Shown here: positions 1-11,196 of the stretch, in pieces | How positions within the stretch are numbered: the stretch's first letter is position 1 | How the letters are laid out: each line of letters opens with the position of its first letter | Origin: Apis mellifera | Taxonomy: Eukaryota > Arthropoda > Insecta > Hymenoptera > Apidae | Direction: 5' to 3' | NCBI RefSeq assembly: GCF_003254395.2 | Contig: NC_037638.1 | Location: 21,901,352 to 21,965,351 of the forward strand | DNA: 64,000 bases | Translations under genes and position numbers: made by a program | Notes under the pieces: model-generated | Database searches by the model: none | What the model saw: the letters and a program-made list of their open reading frames with translations, nothing else | Told to the model about the DNA's origin: nothing

Positions 1-1194
1 CGGCTGGCAATTCCATAGTCGTCATAGATTATTTCGAAATTCGGGCGCAATCGTATTTCCGTTCGGCGATCGACCGGTTCGAAATCGATTACTCGCTCCC
101 CGCCCCCTCGAGAACGCCCCGTCCGCGGCGTTGAACAGGCCGGGCGGATCGATGGAAATGACTGTCCCGTTAAAAATTCAACGATAACCCGCGCCAGACG
201 CGGACCATCCACCACCACCACCACTGTATACGTGTATATTTCGACGGTTATTTTGGTATTTGAACCGGCAGTAAGAGCAGTTATCGCCGATATTGCGGGA
301 ATCCCCGGCCAGTTATTTGCCGACAAGATGGTTAAATAATGAAAATAAATATTCTCGGGAGTAGAGCCGACCGGCTAACAGTGAGCTGGAAACGCCGCTC
401 GAGGCGGATGAAAGCGAGAAACGCGATAATTCTCTCTCTAACTCTCTTTTTTTTTCTTTCTTTTTCCCTCTCCCGTTGTTCCTTTTTTCCTCCCCTCTCC
501 CCTTTCTCTCTCTCGTTTCTCGATCCTGGATGGATTCATCAGAGAAAATTTCGTTCGTTATAAAATTATTCATAGTTTCGAATTAATTAGTGGTTTTCTG
601 CGCGAAGCGCGAGATAGAAATAAGCGCAAAATGAACTGAACGTTATTTGTATATTTATATCGTTGTGCACCGTGCAGACGAAACAAAAAAGAAAGGAAAA
701 GAAAAAAAAGTAATCGCGAGGGAAGAAAAAATTACAAATAGATAATAATATTTATCCATTCGAAAGTTCGAATCAAGAAGCCATTCTCGAATCGACAACC
801 GATATTCATTAACACGTTCATTAATGCTATCCGATTTTTGCCTCTTCAAGAGACCTTTGTTCGTTCGATGAGCAAAGAAGCAAAGAAATTTGTCTGCGTT
901 TGCACGATCACGGACAAGAAGAAGTCGCACGGAATGAAAGCGATCATCGTTAAGATCGACGAACGAAACGATAAACGATAAAATCACTCTGAGTTGGGTG
1001 GCTCGTTAACCGGTTAAAATTCCATATTTGGGTCAGTCGAGGGACAGAAGGGTGGACGCCCATTCTTATTTGCATACGTAGGTACATCTGTAATGGCAGA
1101 GCCGGCTGCGCGAGAATCGTACACGCCTTCGCATAATGCTGCCTCTGATGCATTATGTATGCTTCACACCCTTGCGATGATTCGGAAAATCACG

Positions 1195-1225
1195 GGAGGA
1201 GGAGGAGGAGGAAGAGGAGGAGGAG
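1195..1225. repeat. (GGA)n microsatellite, interrupted
   Basis: About ten GGA triplets with one GAA interruption. The chance ORFs crossing it on both strands owe their glycine or proline runs to this tract. Confidence 0.9.
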
Positions 1226-1401
1226 CGTCGTGGTGGACCGTCTGTCTTCGTGCACGAACGATCGTGACGCTGTGTCTACGACGCTGCGTGTCGTGCCAGC
1301 ACTGCAAATCGATTGTGCGGCGAAAAAGAGGGCTTGGAACCGACCACGTGGATCGATTAGATCCGCTCCACGGTGTACAAGGACCGTCCGTTCCTTCCCC
1401 T

Positions 1402-1413
1402 CCCCCCCCCCCC
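1402..1413. repeat. poly-C run of 12
   Basis: Twelve consecutive C. Long G/C homopolymers of this length recur in the window (35636, 49671), and their exact length is prone to sequencing error. Confidence 0.9.
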
Positions 1414-1673
1414 GCGCACTTTTCAACCGGCGAGAATGCAAGCGATGCAACTTGTCTCCCGACTTGTTCCGTGTTTTTTCTTCCTTTCTTTTCCTTTTTC
1501 TCTTCCTTTTTCCCAATGATGGACGCTCGATAGTGTGCGCGCGTGTGTGCGTGTAAAGAAAACACGGCTTTCGCGGCCACGCACGGTTGGATCGCCTTTT
1601 TTCGAACGCGAATTTTTCCCCGACACCCGCGTTTTTAATCGCGTTTCACGGACCGAGCTGGTTCGAAAACACT

Positions 1674-1689
1674 CGTCCGCCCGCGGACG
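1674..1689. other. inverted repeat, 7-bp arms
   Basis: Arms CGTCCGC and GCGGACG flank a 2-base CC spacer. It sits in a repeat-free, TAAT-rich block (about 1620-1880). This could be a dyad binding site, or chance in CpG-rich sequence. Confidence 0.5.
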
Positions 1690-2453
1690 AACAAGATTAA
1701 ACGCGAAATTTCCACCGTTGCCTGTTTAAACGCGCGGTTAATCTTCCGCGAGTCGACTTATTCCCCGGGTTGATTATCAACGCGAAGTTGGAAAACGGGA
1801 GCGCGATTAATTATAGCGTAATCGTGTGGAAACAAATCGTCGGTTAATTACGGATCACACGACAATTCCCTTGTAATCGGCGATCAAATCGGTTTGATTT
1901 CGAGAACGAACTCGGGGTCCGTTATCCCCCCGAAATCCCTCTTACCTTGTCGAGGGAAGCGCGAAAGTGGCGACGATTCGATGACCGATAAATTAAACTG
2001 TTGCGCTCGCGAATCGAAACGATCGCGTAAGAAATATCGTATCGTTCGATCGAAACGTCGAGCAAATCGAAGGATATAATAATAAGGAGAGAAGATATCT
2101 GGAGCCACCTATCTAGAATGTTTCGTGAATCTCGGACGACAAATCAATTTCCATTAGCGCGATTAACGCGATTCATATCGAAGCTCGTTCTCGCTCGATC
2201 GTGGTGCAGTTTCGGGAATAATTTATTGCGCCATCCTCTTTCGAACCATTCTCTCTCTCTCTCTTTCGACATGGCTGTTTTTATTTTCGCGAGTCACGAA
2301 CGCGCCAAGGCAAAGCGCCTCTCTTTTACGTTCGCGATTTAATTAGCGTGGATTAAGCTCGGACGTCCTCGATCTACGTTTCGCCTTCTTCCTTCCTTCT
2401 CTCTCTCTCTCCAGAGCGTAGCGCGTGCACAGTGCTAGGGAAAATAAGAAAAA

Positions 2454-2472
2454 AGAGAGAGAGAGAGAGAGA
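2454..2472. repeat. (GA)n microsatellite
   Basis: Nine to ten AG units, preceded about 40 bases upstream by a CT run (near 2396-2412), so the two tracts are complementary and could pair as an imperfect hairpin. Confidence 0.9.
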
Positions 2473-3467
2473 AGGAGAAATAAAAAAAAGGCTCGGTGTC
2501 TGTGAATCCATTGGAGAGAGGGGAGACGGATTCAGGCAGGAGGCAGAAGAAGGACGAGAACCCGGTGAATTATGCGCGATACTTTTTCGTTCATTTGTCG
2601 CGCGCGCACCCTCTCTCGTGTGGACAATATCTATTACGACCGTTCTGAAATTCAATGATTCAGAGAACCTAATGAACTGCGCCTCGATAAATTCGCGTTC
2701 GTTGGTTTCGTTGCTCTGCTTCGCCCCCCCCGGAACACGGTCAATTTAACCCCGCGAACCAACCGGGGTTATGAATTATGGAGAATTCGTATTCGGCTCT
2801 TTTTTCATTTTACATCGTTGCCACTCGCCCGTCCCTTCCTCCTTCGGTCGTTTTCCGCGATCCACAGGATTCCGCGGATCCTCAGAGTAGTTGGTCGAAT
2901 CCTATCTATGGGTTTCTCTTGATATATCACTGAACGGACGTACCATACCGTACCTCGACGGGTGTTTTCGAGGGACGGAAACGTTGCCCGTCAGAAACGA
3001 AAACATTGTCACGCGGTCTGGTAGCGATGCGGTATAGGCATGTTTTATTAAAATTCATATAGATAAATTCAACAGCACGCATGTACGCGCTTGATTTCCC
3101 GGGAATCTCGTATTGTTGTTTCCCAACTTGCATCCAGAAATTTCGTTCCATCCCGTATTCCCAGCGTGCGCGTAATTCATAAGCACTTCCATTTCGTGGA
3201 AAAGCGTGTCCGGTGTATAAACAGGCTAACACAAAAGCGTGGGATGGTGAAAAAAAAAAAAAGGAAAAAAGGACAGAGAGAGAGACAGAGAGAGGGATAG
3301 GACGGAGCGAGAGAAAAAAGGAGGAAATCGAGGGAAAGCTCGAGCGGCGCGAGTCATAACACGCGACCGGCATAAAATACGCGTCCTTTTTTGTTCCCCA
3401 ATTAACATAAACAGGGGACTCGACTCCTGCTAAAAGTTCGACGCGTTGACAGCACTGAAAATCACTC

Positions 3468-3488
3468 GAGAGAGAGAGAGAGAGAGAG
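3468..3488. repeat. (GA)n microsatellite
   Basis: About ten GA units without interruption. GAGAG words are also binding sites of GAGA-factor-type proteins in insects, but simple repeat growth is the easier explanation. Confidence 0.9.
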
Positions 3489-4361
3489 GGAGAAGGGGTG
3501 TGCCGCGAGTTTTTCCAATGTTCGAAACCATTTCCTCGCCCCGAATAATTCCCTCCCGGATCTCGAGCTATGATAAAAGCTTCGTTTATCTTCCCACGCG
3601 CGATGCCGAGTGTTCGAGCTTTTAATTTCTCGATAAAACGATAATAACAATTCGTTGGAAAATGGTTTCTTCGGGGAAGAGTCGTTCATCGACTTTCTCG
3701 CTTCTCGTAATTCCAGAAATTCTCTTTTGTGACGGACAAGGTGGATTCGGCCGACATCTAAATACGCCATTAAAACGAAGACCGGGAGTCTGGTCGGATG
3801 AAAAAAAGGAGACAAGCGAGGAGGGGGGAGGGCGATAGGAGATAGGTGAAAGGCCAGGAGAGGAGTCCTCCATCGCCACCGTCGATGGAGCTAAAAGGAT
3901 GGGAGGACTCTTGGACTCTAGCGCAATTAAAGCCGAGAAATCTTTGGGAGAGATAAGGTGGTCAGTCGGTCGTTCTTAGAGGAGGGAAGGGGAGAGGGGG
4001 AAGAAAAAGAGGAAAGGATAAAGAAGAACCCATCGTGGAGAGGGGAGGGGTTCTGTTTGTGGAAGACTCGTCCCGGATTGGTCATCTGTGAAAGGGACTG
4101 ATAAAAACTGGCCCCTCTATATTTAATTAATGATATTGCAATTACTCGCATCTCGTCTCATTCCACATTGGTTCGACAAGATCGAAGAGGAGATCCTTCT
4201 CTTCGGAACAAAAGCCAAACCAAGTATAATACAAAGTATTATTTTTCGTGGACTTGTATAGACGATCGTCTCTTCTTCTTCTTTTTTTCTTTCGATCTAT
4301 TTTCTCTCTCTCAATGCTCCAGTGTCCCATTACATATGAATATCATTGATATTACGAATAC

Positions 4362-4379
4362 TTTTTTTTTTTTTTTTTT
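4362..4379. repeat. poly-T run of 18
   Basis: Eighteen T in a row. No poly(A)-tailed element or target-site duplication is visible next to it, so there is no evidence for a retroposon end. Confidence 0.9.
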
Positions 4380-5426
4380 CATAAATTCCTGCGATTTCAA
4401 AGGTACATCCTTGATTCGTATACCTCATGGAGAATTATTATCTCCTATCTCCTTTTATATCCAAGAAGAAAATGTGCCAGCAATATAGGAAGGTTCGCGA
4501 TCCAGATTCAGCACACCCATTCTCTCCGATACCCGATATCGTTCTCCTGGACGACAAAAGGACCAACTTCGGCTCGTTCCTTTTTTTCGCTCACCTTTTC
4601 CATTTCCCCCCCCGCTTACGTCGTTCGCGGGTGACATCGTTTCCAACCTCGCTTGCTCGTCGCGAACTCTTCTCCGATCGTCGATACCCGCGCGTCTTCC
4701 TCGCTTTCTTTCCTATCCGTTCTCGTTAATCTGGAAGAAAGCGAATAGCTGTGGAAGGGAAAGGAGAAGAGGGATGTAATAATAAAGGAAGGAGGGCATT
4801 GATGACAACGTTGACATTTTTTGGACAAAAATATCCTCGTTTTCGATTGTGCGCGCGTTGGCGATAGGAGGGAGCGGATATATAGCGTGCAATAAGCCCG
4901 GTTGACCACCATCGATCGGCGGTGGTCGCACGGAGAGCCGCCGATTACCACGGAGAATTTCTAATTAACCGTTGGGGGCTCCTTGCCGCTTACCTACCCC
5001 TTGGTCGTGCGAGGGTTCACGACGACGAGCGGGAAGCACCACTTCGCGTTCACCGCTAATTTTCAACTATTCCACCGACCCTTCTCCCTTCCTTCCTTCT
5101 CCCCCTTCCCTTTTTTGCCACTATACCTCTATCCCTATATCTTTCTCTCCTCTCCTCTCTTTGTCTGTGCACGTTGTATCGGCCAAGTTTGAGCGGGATT
5201 GTTCGAGTTCGAAAGGGGGCAGGGAGGGTAGTAGGGAGGTCGCACGATTGTGCGGTCGTCCTGGTCGAGTGGACGATCCTGAGGTTGCGCGGTGATAATG
5301 TATTGTTGCGCGCGGGATTGTATTTGGAGGATGAGATGGGATTTCGTCGTGTGTTTTCTCCAACGAGGGTGTGTATACGGTTAATTTCTTTTTCTTTCTC
5401 TTTTTCCGTGGGACGCGTTCGATGGA

Positions 5427-5450
5427 TTTTTTTCTTTTTTTTTTTTTTTT
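5427..5450. repeat. T-rich tract
   Basis: T7, one C, then T16. It stands alone, with no adjoining retroposon body that I can recognise. Confidence 0.85.
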
Positions 5451-6776
5451 GAAGAGACCGATATGAAAATAGCATATACAGGAGTATTTATAGAAAGTAT
5501 ATGCTTCACGGTTCAATGAAATACATAATACGAGGAAAAAAAAAATTTTCCTTCGTTTCATTTCGTCACGAAAACGAAAGTTGCGAATAAGTTTTTACAA
5601 GTAGGATAATTTATATCACTTAGAGATTAATTATTTGTTACATACTACCTTTCATTTTTCCCTTAATCTCTCGAAACTGTTCAAAGTGTTGTTTCACGAA
5701 CACCATTAACAATACCTGCATACTTGTCAGAAAATTAAAAACCTTCGAACGATTCGTTAAAATTTCCAGAGTGATACGTATATATAGATACGTAACCGCT
5801 AGCCACATTTTCAATATTCCGTTCACGAGGATGGAGCGAGGGTGAGGAAGGGGGGAGTTGAATTATCGCGGGAGGAGGGAACTTTCATTTCCAGCTCCGA
5901 TACTCGGAGCGCTTCAACAACTTTACCGGGGGACCGTGAAATATCGAAGAAATTCGCAGGAGCCGACGCTCACCACCGGTTTCGGTTTCGATGCTTAATT
6001 CCGTAAAACTGATAACGCGAGATATCTGATCGAAGCTGGAGTTGGCGCGATGCTGCCCTCCCTGCCTCCTCCCCCCCCCCCAAAACGCGGAAACAAGGTT
6101 TCTCGGTACGGGGGGAGAGGGAGATGGAGGGCGGAAGTTGGGAAACTGGTGTACAAGTCGTAGCTGCGACTTCCCTCCCCCTCCCCCGGTCACGCCTCTA
6201 TTACGGACGAGTCGCGGCCAGTAATTAATCGTGTGTCTTGCTACGAGGTGACGTGCTCTCTCTCGGAGAGTTCAAGGGAAATCCCAGACGTCCCGAGGAA
6301 TTACCGAGCCGGGGGAAGCGGCAACGGATTTCGAAAATCGCGCACCATCTTCCCCCTTCCGAGAAACTTCGATTCTAACTCGATTACTTAATAACGGTAG
6401 TTGCCAAGTAGGAAAATTGAAGAAAAGAAAATTATTATCTGTATATCGTTGATCGACGCGCAACGAAATTTTTTAATCTAAACTCCCCCGTTCGTTGGAT
6501 CGGGCGATTATTTGGACTTGAAAGTTGGGAAAAGATTTCATCCGAGTGAATTTTTCGCTTGCACGTCCTGATTATTCTCCCTTCTCTCTCTTTCTCTTTG
6601 GGAAAAGAAGGGTAATCTTTTCTTTCTGGAGAGCGAATGGTTACATCGATAGCCATTCGTTTGCGTATCGATGCGGTTTTAATTAACGGGGGAATACCAC
6701 TAATCCACGCTCAGGATTAAAAAGGAAAAAGAGAAGAGAGAACGGCAGACGTACGAGTTGTCGGGTGATAAAGGGG

Positions 6777-6788
6777 CGCGCATGCGCG
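6777..6788. other. 12-bp perfect palindrome CGCGCATGCGCG
   Basis: It is fully self-complementary, with alternating purine and pyrimidine (a Z-DNA-type sequence). It is short enough to arise by chance in CpG-rich DNA. Confidence 0.5.
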
Positions 6789-7150
6789 AGTCGCGTTAAA
6801 TTCATCGTTATCGAAGCAACCCCTTATTCTTTCAGTCTTCTTACACTGGCGTCGTGATCTCTTCTCCCTCCCCCCCCTCTCCCCCGGTATTCTATTCCAT
6901 TCTATCGATCAGCCTATTCTCCAACGAGGACTATGCTCCCATGCAAACACACACACGACACGGGGGCGAATGCGGTGAAACTGCTGGTATCTGCGATCGT
7001 TGCAGCCGGTAACAACGGCAGTTAATGTCCGAGGGCCCGTGCCTGGGTACTTCGTAACCCAATGAACAGATACAATCGGAACATAGATTAACTGCAATAT
7101 AGACCTCGCGGCTCTACCTCCTCTACGGCCTCGAGAGGACAGAGAAGTAT

Positions 7151-7190
7151 GAGAGAGAAAGAGAGAGAGAGGGAGGGAGGGGAGGAAGAG
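7151..7190. repeat. GA/GGGA-rich tract
   Basis: A run of GA units grading into GGGA/GGA units. It lies about 100 bases before the first candidate splice acceptor. Confidence 0.8.
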
Positions 7191-7300
7191 ATTCCCAACA
7201 GCTTCGAAGTCGTAGCCGAGGATGATCGTCTTATAATTGTCGGGCGAACTGCGATCGTGAGCTCTTGATCGTTTTTTATTTTCAGTCCTCTTCTCTACAG

Positions 7301-7477
7301 GGTGTCGAGAAATCGCTCGACAACCTCCCGTCGAAGGAGATTATTATAAACGCAGCTAATGACGATTTTAACAATCGATGGCTCCAAATTCTTCGTTCTC
7401 TCCCTCTCGAAGAGCGTTTGAGGAGCGCTCGTTTCGTATCCCTCGATGGAAATCCCTCTAACATAAGGATCCTTTGA
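7301..7477 (+). CDS. candidate terminal exon, unknown product
   Basis: This is a possible last coding exon of an unrecognised gene. The frame is open for 58 codons to a TGA at 7475-7477, directly after a pyrimidine-rich stretch carrying two consecutive acceptor-like ends (CAG at 7283-7285 and ACAG ending at 7300). The predicted peptide begins GVEKSLDNLPSKEI and contains NNRWLQILRSLPLEERLRSA. It is helix-prone, has mixed charges and lacks the arginine/serine bias of the surrounding chance ORFs. There is no ATG at its start, so it needs upstream exons, and I found none. An ATTAAA at 7652-7657 could serve as a poly(A) signal. The antisense frame is also open, which weakens the case. No domain is recognised, and it may simply be chance. 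Confidence 0.27.
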   Translation, partial: GVEKSLDNLPSKEIIINAANDDFNNRWLQILRSLPLEERLRSARFVSLDGNPSNIRIL

Positions 7478-8037
7478 ACATCGAACATTTTCGGGTATCG
7501 CTTCGAGAAGAGATTTTCTTCGGGGAAAAAATGATATCGACGAATGGTCCTCGAGGATATCTAGTATAACGAGCCGATGCTTGATTCGTTGGATTCGTTC
7601 GCCCCTTCCCCTGTTTGGCAATAATCGCTCTTATCTCTCGTTTACCTCGGCATTAAAGGGAAGGACCGTGGCGGGCAGACGGCAGCAACGGCATTCTTGG
7701 ATACCGGGTGGCGCCTAGTCATCCAGCCGGACGAGTTATTATCTCGAGCCGAAACGGCCGGCCAACCTTTCCGGCCCTTTGACGACGCTCAACCTGCGCG
7801 TCGTCCTCGTTGATCGTCCACGAGCCACTGGGTTAATACCACCACCGAGCGCGCGCCGACAACTTTAAGTCACCGGTGACGGTGAATAATTGTCCCGACC
7901 GGATATTCAGTATCCGGGGGAATGTTTGAGCCGAGGTCCGTTTAATCATCCGGATGAAACGTGCTACACGCGACGAATATGTCGTGCGTACTTTTCACAC
8001 GATCATTTTATCAAGATCGATCATTTATCCGAATAAA

Positions 8038-8055
8038 AGAGAGAGAGAGAGAGAG
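8038..8055. repeat. (GA)n microsatellite
   Basis: Nine uninterrupted GA units. Confidence 0.9.
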
Positions 8056-9232
8056 TTTAATGGGATTGTTTTTGGAATTTTTGATAAGCTCGAAGAATAT
8101 GAAGTTCCTGTTACAAATAAATAGGGAAAGAGGAAAGTTCGGGGTGAAATTTTATATTCCACAAACTGGGAGACAAGAGAAAGAGGGAGAGTTGGGAGAA
8201 AATAGAAGCAAAATACGAAGACGAATTAACGAAGTGGAGGAAAGCCGGGACGGAATTATTCGCGGAGAGAGGCCGCGTCCCTGCAAGTTTTGAAGTATTT
8301 TCCCAAGCGGCGAGGGCCCGGCCAAGCAAGGACGTGCAGGTGGCAGGTGGCCGCCGGTGTTCCAGACAGGTTCGGGGTCTCCTCCGAGAGAGATCCCTCT
8401 CTGTGTATAAGGAGACGCGCGCGCGGTGTGGCGAATCGGGCGCACTGCGCGCCCCGACTTCCCCCCCGCCTCACCAGCCCCGAGGAATCGGCCACTTCTC
8501 CTTCTGTGTCTTCCATATATTATCGATTTCTTGCAAATCACGCTACGAATTCGATCGTAAATCACGCGCGAATCCCTCTTTCGCCCGCCACTTCTTATCG
8601 GGGGATATTCATAAATTAAGATCGAACGATTAAGCCCCGGCGGATTAAATTTAAATCGAGGACGATTCGGGGAACCGCGCAAAAAACGAGGGAACATGAA
8701 AACGTTAGGCGACCCCCTTTCTTCTCTCCCCCCTTCTCCATTCTATTCTCTCTACTTCTCGATCGAGTAGATCCGCGCGCGGCAATTGGATTATAATTTG
8801 ACGCGCGATCGCGATCGTAGCATTCGAGGTATGCAAGATAATTAATTATTTCGCGTCGAACCGTATATACGCGTGTCGGACATTCCCGCGATTTATCGAA
8901 TCGATCGAGATTAGTCGGAGATCGGGCGACAAGTTGTCCGTCGTGTCGCGATAAAACGTTGCCTCTTATTCCGTTTCGATCCTGGAGAATACTCTCTCTC
9001 TCTTTTTCTCTTCTCCCTCTTTCTCCGTCTTCGTGCAACTTTCTTTCCCCGAGCGATGTGTTTGCGCGAACGCGAGAAAATCACGTTAAGCCACGATTCA
9101 AGGCTGTCATTTATGTAAATGAAACATTAACAACGTCTACCAAGTTTTATAGTCCCGAGTTAACTCTTGGCCCTCCCAGGCACACACCGCGTGTCCCGTA
9201 CTTCTTCTTCCTCTGCCTCGTAACCAGCCTCG

Positions 9233-9305
9233 ACACCAAACAGAAGACAAAGAAGAAAGGAAGAGGAGAAGAAGAAGAAAAAGGAAGAACAGGAAGAAAG
9301 GATGG
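9233..9305. repeat. purine tract (AAG/GGA-rich)
   Basis: About 70 bases that are nearly all A or G on the plus strand, with GAAGAAG and GAGGAG words. Such a homopurine tract can form triplex DNA. It encodes only low-complexity Lys/Glu/Arg in any frame. Confidence 0.7.
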
Positions 9306-11103
9306 CCCGAAAACTTTTCTCCCCTGCTACTGAGCGCAGTTTAAGAAATGACCGCGTTTTAAACCTCGCTCCCTTACGATTTCACCCCCTCCCGAATCTT
9401 TTCCTCTGCCCGCTAACAAAGATAAACTCCCCCGTCCGCCGTTTCTCGCTTCTCTTTCTACAACGAGGACGAGGCCAGTCAATTTTAGCCAAGCATTTAA
9501 CACTGGGAATAATCTCATCCTTGAGAGGAAACACGATCCCATCCCCTTATATATAAAACTATCCTCGCCTCCCCTTCCACGAGTCCATCCCTTGGACTTG
9601 GAAGCTTGTTAACCTCGGAGCATTACACGAGCCGAGCTTTTCTCGGTCTTCTTCTCCCTCCCTTACTCCTCCTCATCACTCTTAAGTCACGAGCCTCGAT
9701 TTCTACTATCTATTTTCGCGGTCGACAAACTCGCCTCCCCTCCCCTCTCCGACGAATCCCTGTGTTTTCGTGGATGGGATCGACGCGACGAAGGGATTAA
9801 ATTTCGATGCACAGTTTGTTGGCAGCAGTTTGTACACCGGTTTGTACACGAAGCCGGAGGGATCTTCTGGGGAGAGTTTCCGTGGTTTTTGGATCCCTTC
9901 GGTTCGTGTATATGTGTGTGTGTATCGTCTACCGTCTAACCTCGGCTCTCCTTACCTCTACGGGGCCTCTGGGATATCATCGTTTTATTCGCCGTCTGCC
10001 TCGGTGAATCGACATTTTCTCTAATCCCACCGACCAAGATTCCAATGACGAACGGCGCCGCTAATTGGACGGACGGATGATTAACGAGCGCCGCCGCCCC
10101 CGGATCGATACGTCTCTAATAATTTAATAACCGCGATTAATTTAATTTCGAAACATTCGACGGGGAACTGGGTGGGTGGGCGGCGGAAGGGGACCATCGG
10201 TGGTCGTCCCGCTCGTGTCGCCGACTTGATTGTGAAATATGAAATTATTTCGAGAATCAGCCTCGAATTGGACAAATAAAAAAGCGGTCGAGGGTCAATC
10301 GATGCCAGGGGGTGAAATGAGAATGAGAGAGAGAGAGAAAGAGAAGGGGGAAAAAATGAAACGTCGCGGGAAAAACCACCCACGCTCTCGATCCGCGCGA
10401 TGAAAGTTCTCTCGACGATTGATATTCGCCAGAATATTTAATATCCCCGATTTCAATTTTACCATTTTTAACTGGAACCATTTGTCGGATGAAACAAAAA
10501 AAAAAATTTGTATATATACATATACATATATATACGACCGATTTTTCCACCATCAAAATACAATCGGCGAGGAATAAAATTGACGAGATATGCTTTTTCG
10601 TCCGTGTACCGTACCTTTACTATGCTATATACGTTACACGATATATGCGCTTTAATACCGTGGAACGAAATCATACGTGACATCCAAGGCAAATAAGGTC
10701 CCCCTTTTCTGCCATCGGTTCGACAGAAAGATTATTAAGAGATACGGGAAGACGAATACGATTTCGTTCGAACGTACGAGTGGAAGGCAGAAGGGAATGA
10801 TGGGGGTAGAGAAGAAGAAGAAGAAGAAGAGGGGTTGGGAGAAGCGCGAGAGAAACGGAGCGGAAAACGTTTATGCATATCTGCAGAGTCGATTATCGTC
10901 GTTGGGATCGCGCTTCGAAGGCGCTTCGTTGCACTCGGCCGACCATAAGGCGAATATACAACGAGAAGGAGATAGAAGAGAGGGACGCGTAGATATCGTG
11001 CGAGGCGTCTATACGCTCTGTTTCGGCCCGTTTTGGCGCGAGCCCGTTTCGCTTCGAGCGTGCATTCTTTGGACACGACAGCCTCCGGTGCACGCGCGCG
11101 AGT

Positions 11104-11129
11104 ATAACGAAACGAAACGAAACGAAACG
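11104..11129. repeat. (AACGA)n pentamer repeat
   Basis: Four to five AACGA units run directly up to the TTTATGG cluster that starts at 11138. Confidence 0.8.
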
Positions 11130-11137
11130 GCGCTTTG

Positions 11138-11196
11138 TTTATGGAGTCGTGTTTATGGAATGGCCGAGGGTTGGAGTACGGGGCGACTATTTATGG
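11138..11196 (+). promoter_or_regulatory. cluster of three TTTATGG words
   Basis: TTTATGG occurs at 11138, 11152 and 11190 in the same orientation. Posterior-Hox and Caudal-type homeodomains are known to prefer TTTAT/TTTAC-type sites, so a clustered-site enhancer is one possibility. This rests on word clustering alone; there is no gene assignment. Confidence 0.2.

Larger units (their letters stand above)
1..7250. other. non-coding stretch, left end
   Basis: No gene is supported here. The sequence alternates between repeat-free blocks rich in TAAT and CG words (for example 1600-2100 and 2750-3240) and simple tracts: CT/T around 430-520, GGA at 1195, C12 at 1402, GA at 2454 and 3468, T18 at 4362 and a T tract at 5427. 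The ORFs present are short, arginine- or serine-rich and usually overlapped by an equally open antisense frame, which is the signature of chance ORFs. The repeat-free blocks could hold enhancers, but that is inference from their appearance only. Confidence 0.7.
7490..9790. other. non-coding stretch with a repeat-poor block
   Basis: About 7650-7960 lacks simple repeats and is rich in CGG, GCGC and TAAT words, resembling conserved regulatory DNA. From 8038 a GA tract and then purine-rich sequence follow, and 9233-9305 is almost entirely purine. The overlapping ORFs at 8150-8700 on both strands lie over CpG-rich sequence and look like chance. No gene is supported. Confidence 0.65.

Noticed and set aside
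4362..4379. T18 as the tail of a retroposon
   Set aside because: No element body, target-site duplication or coding remnant was found beside it. The same holds for the T runs at 14577, 19020, 26232 and 54103.
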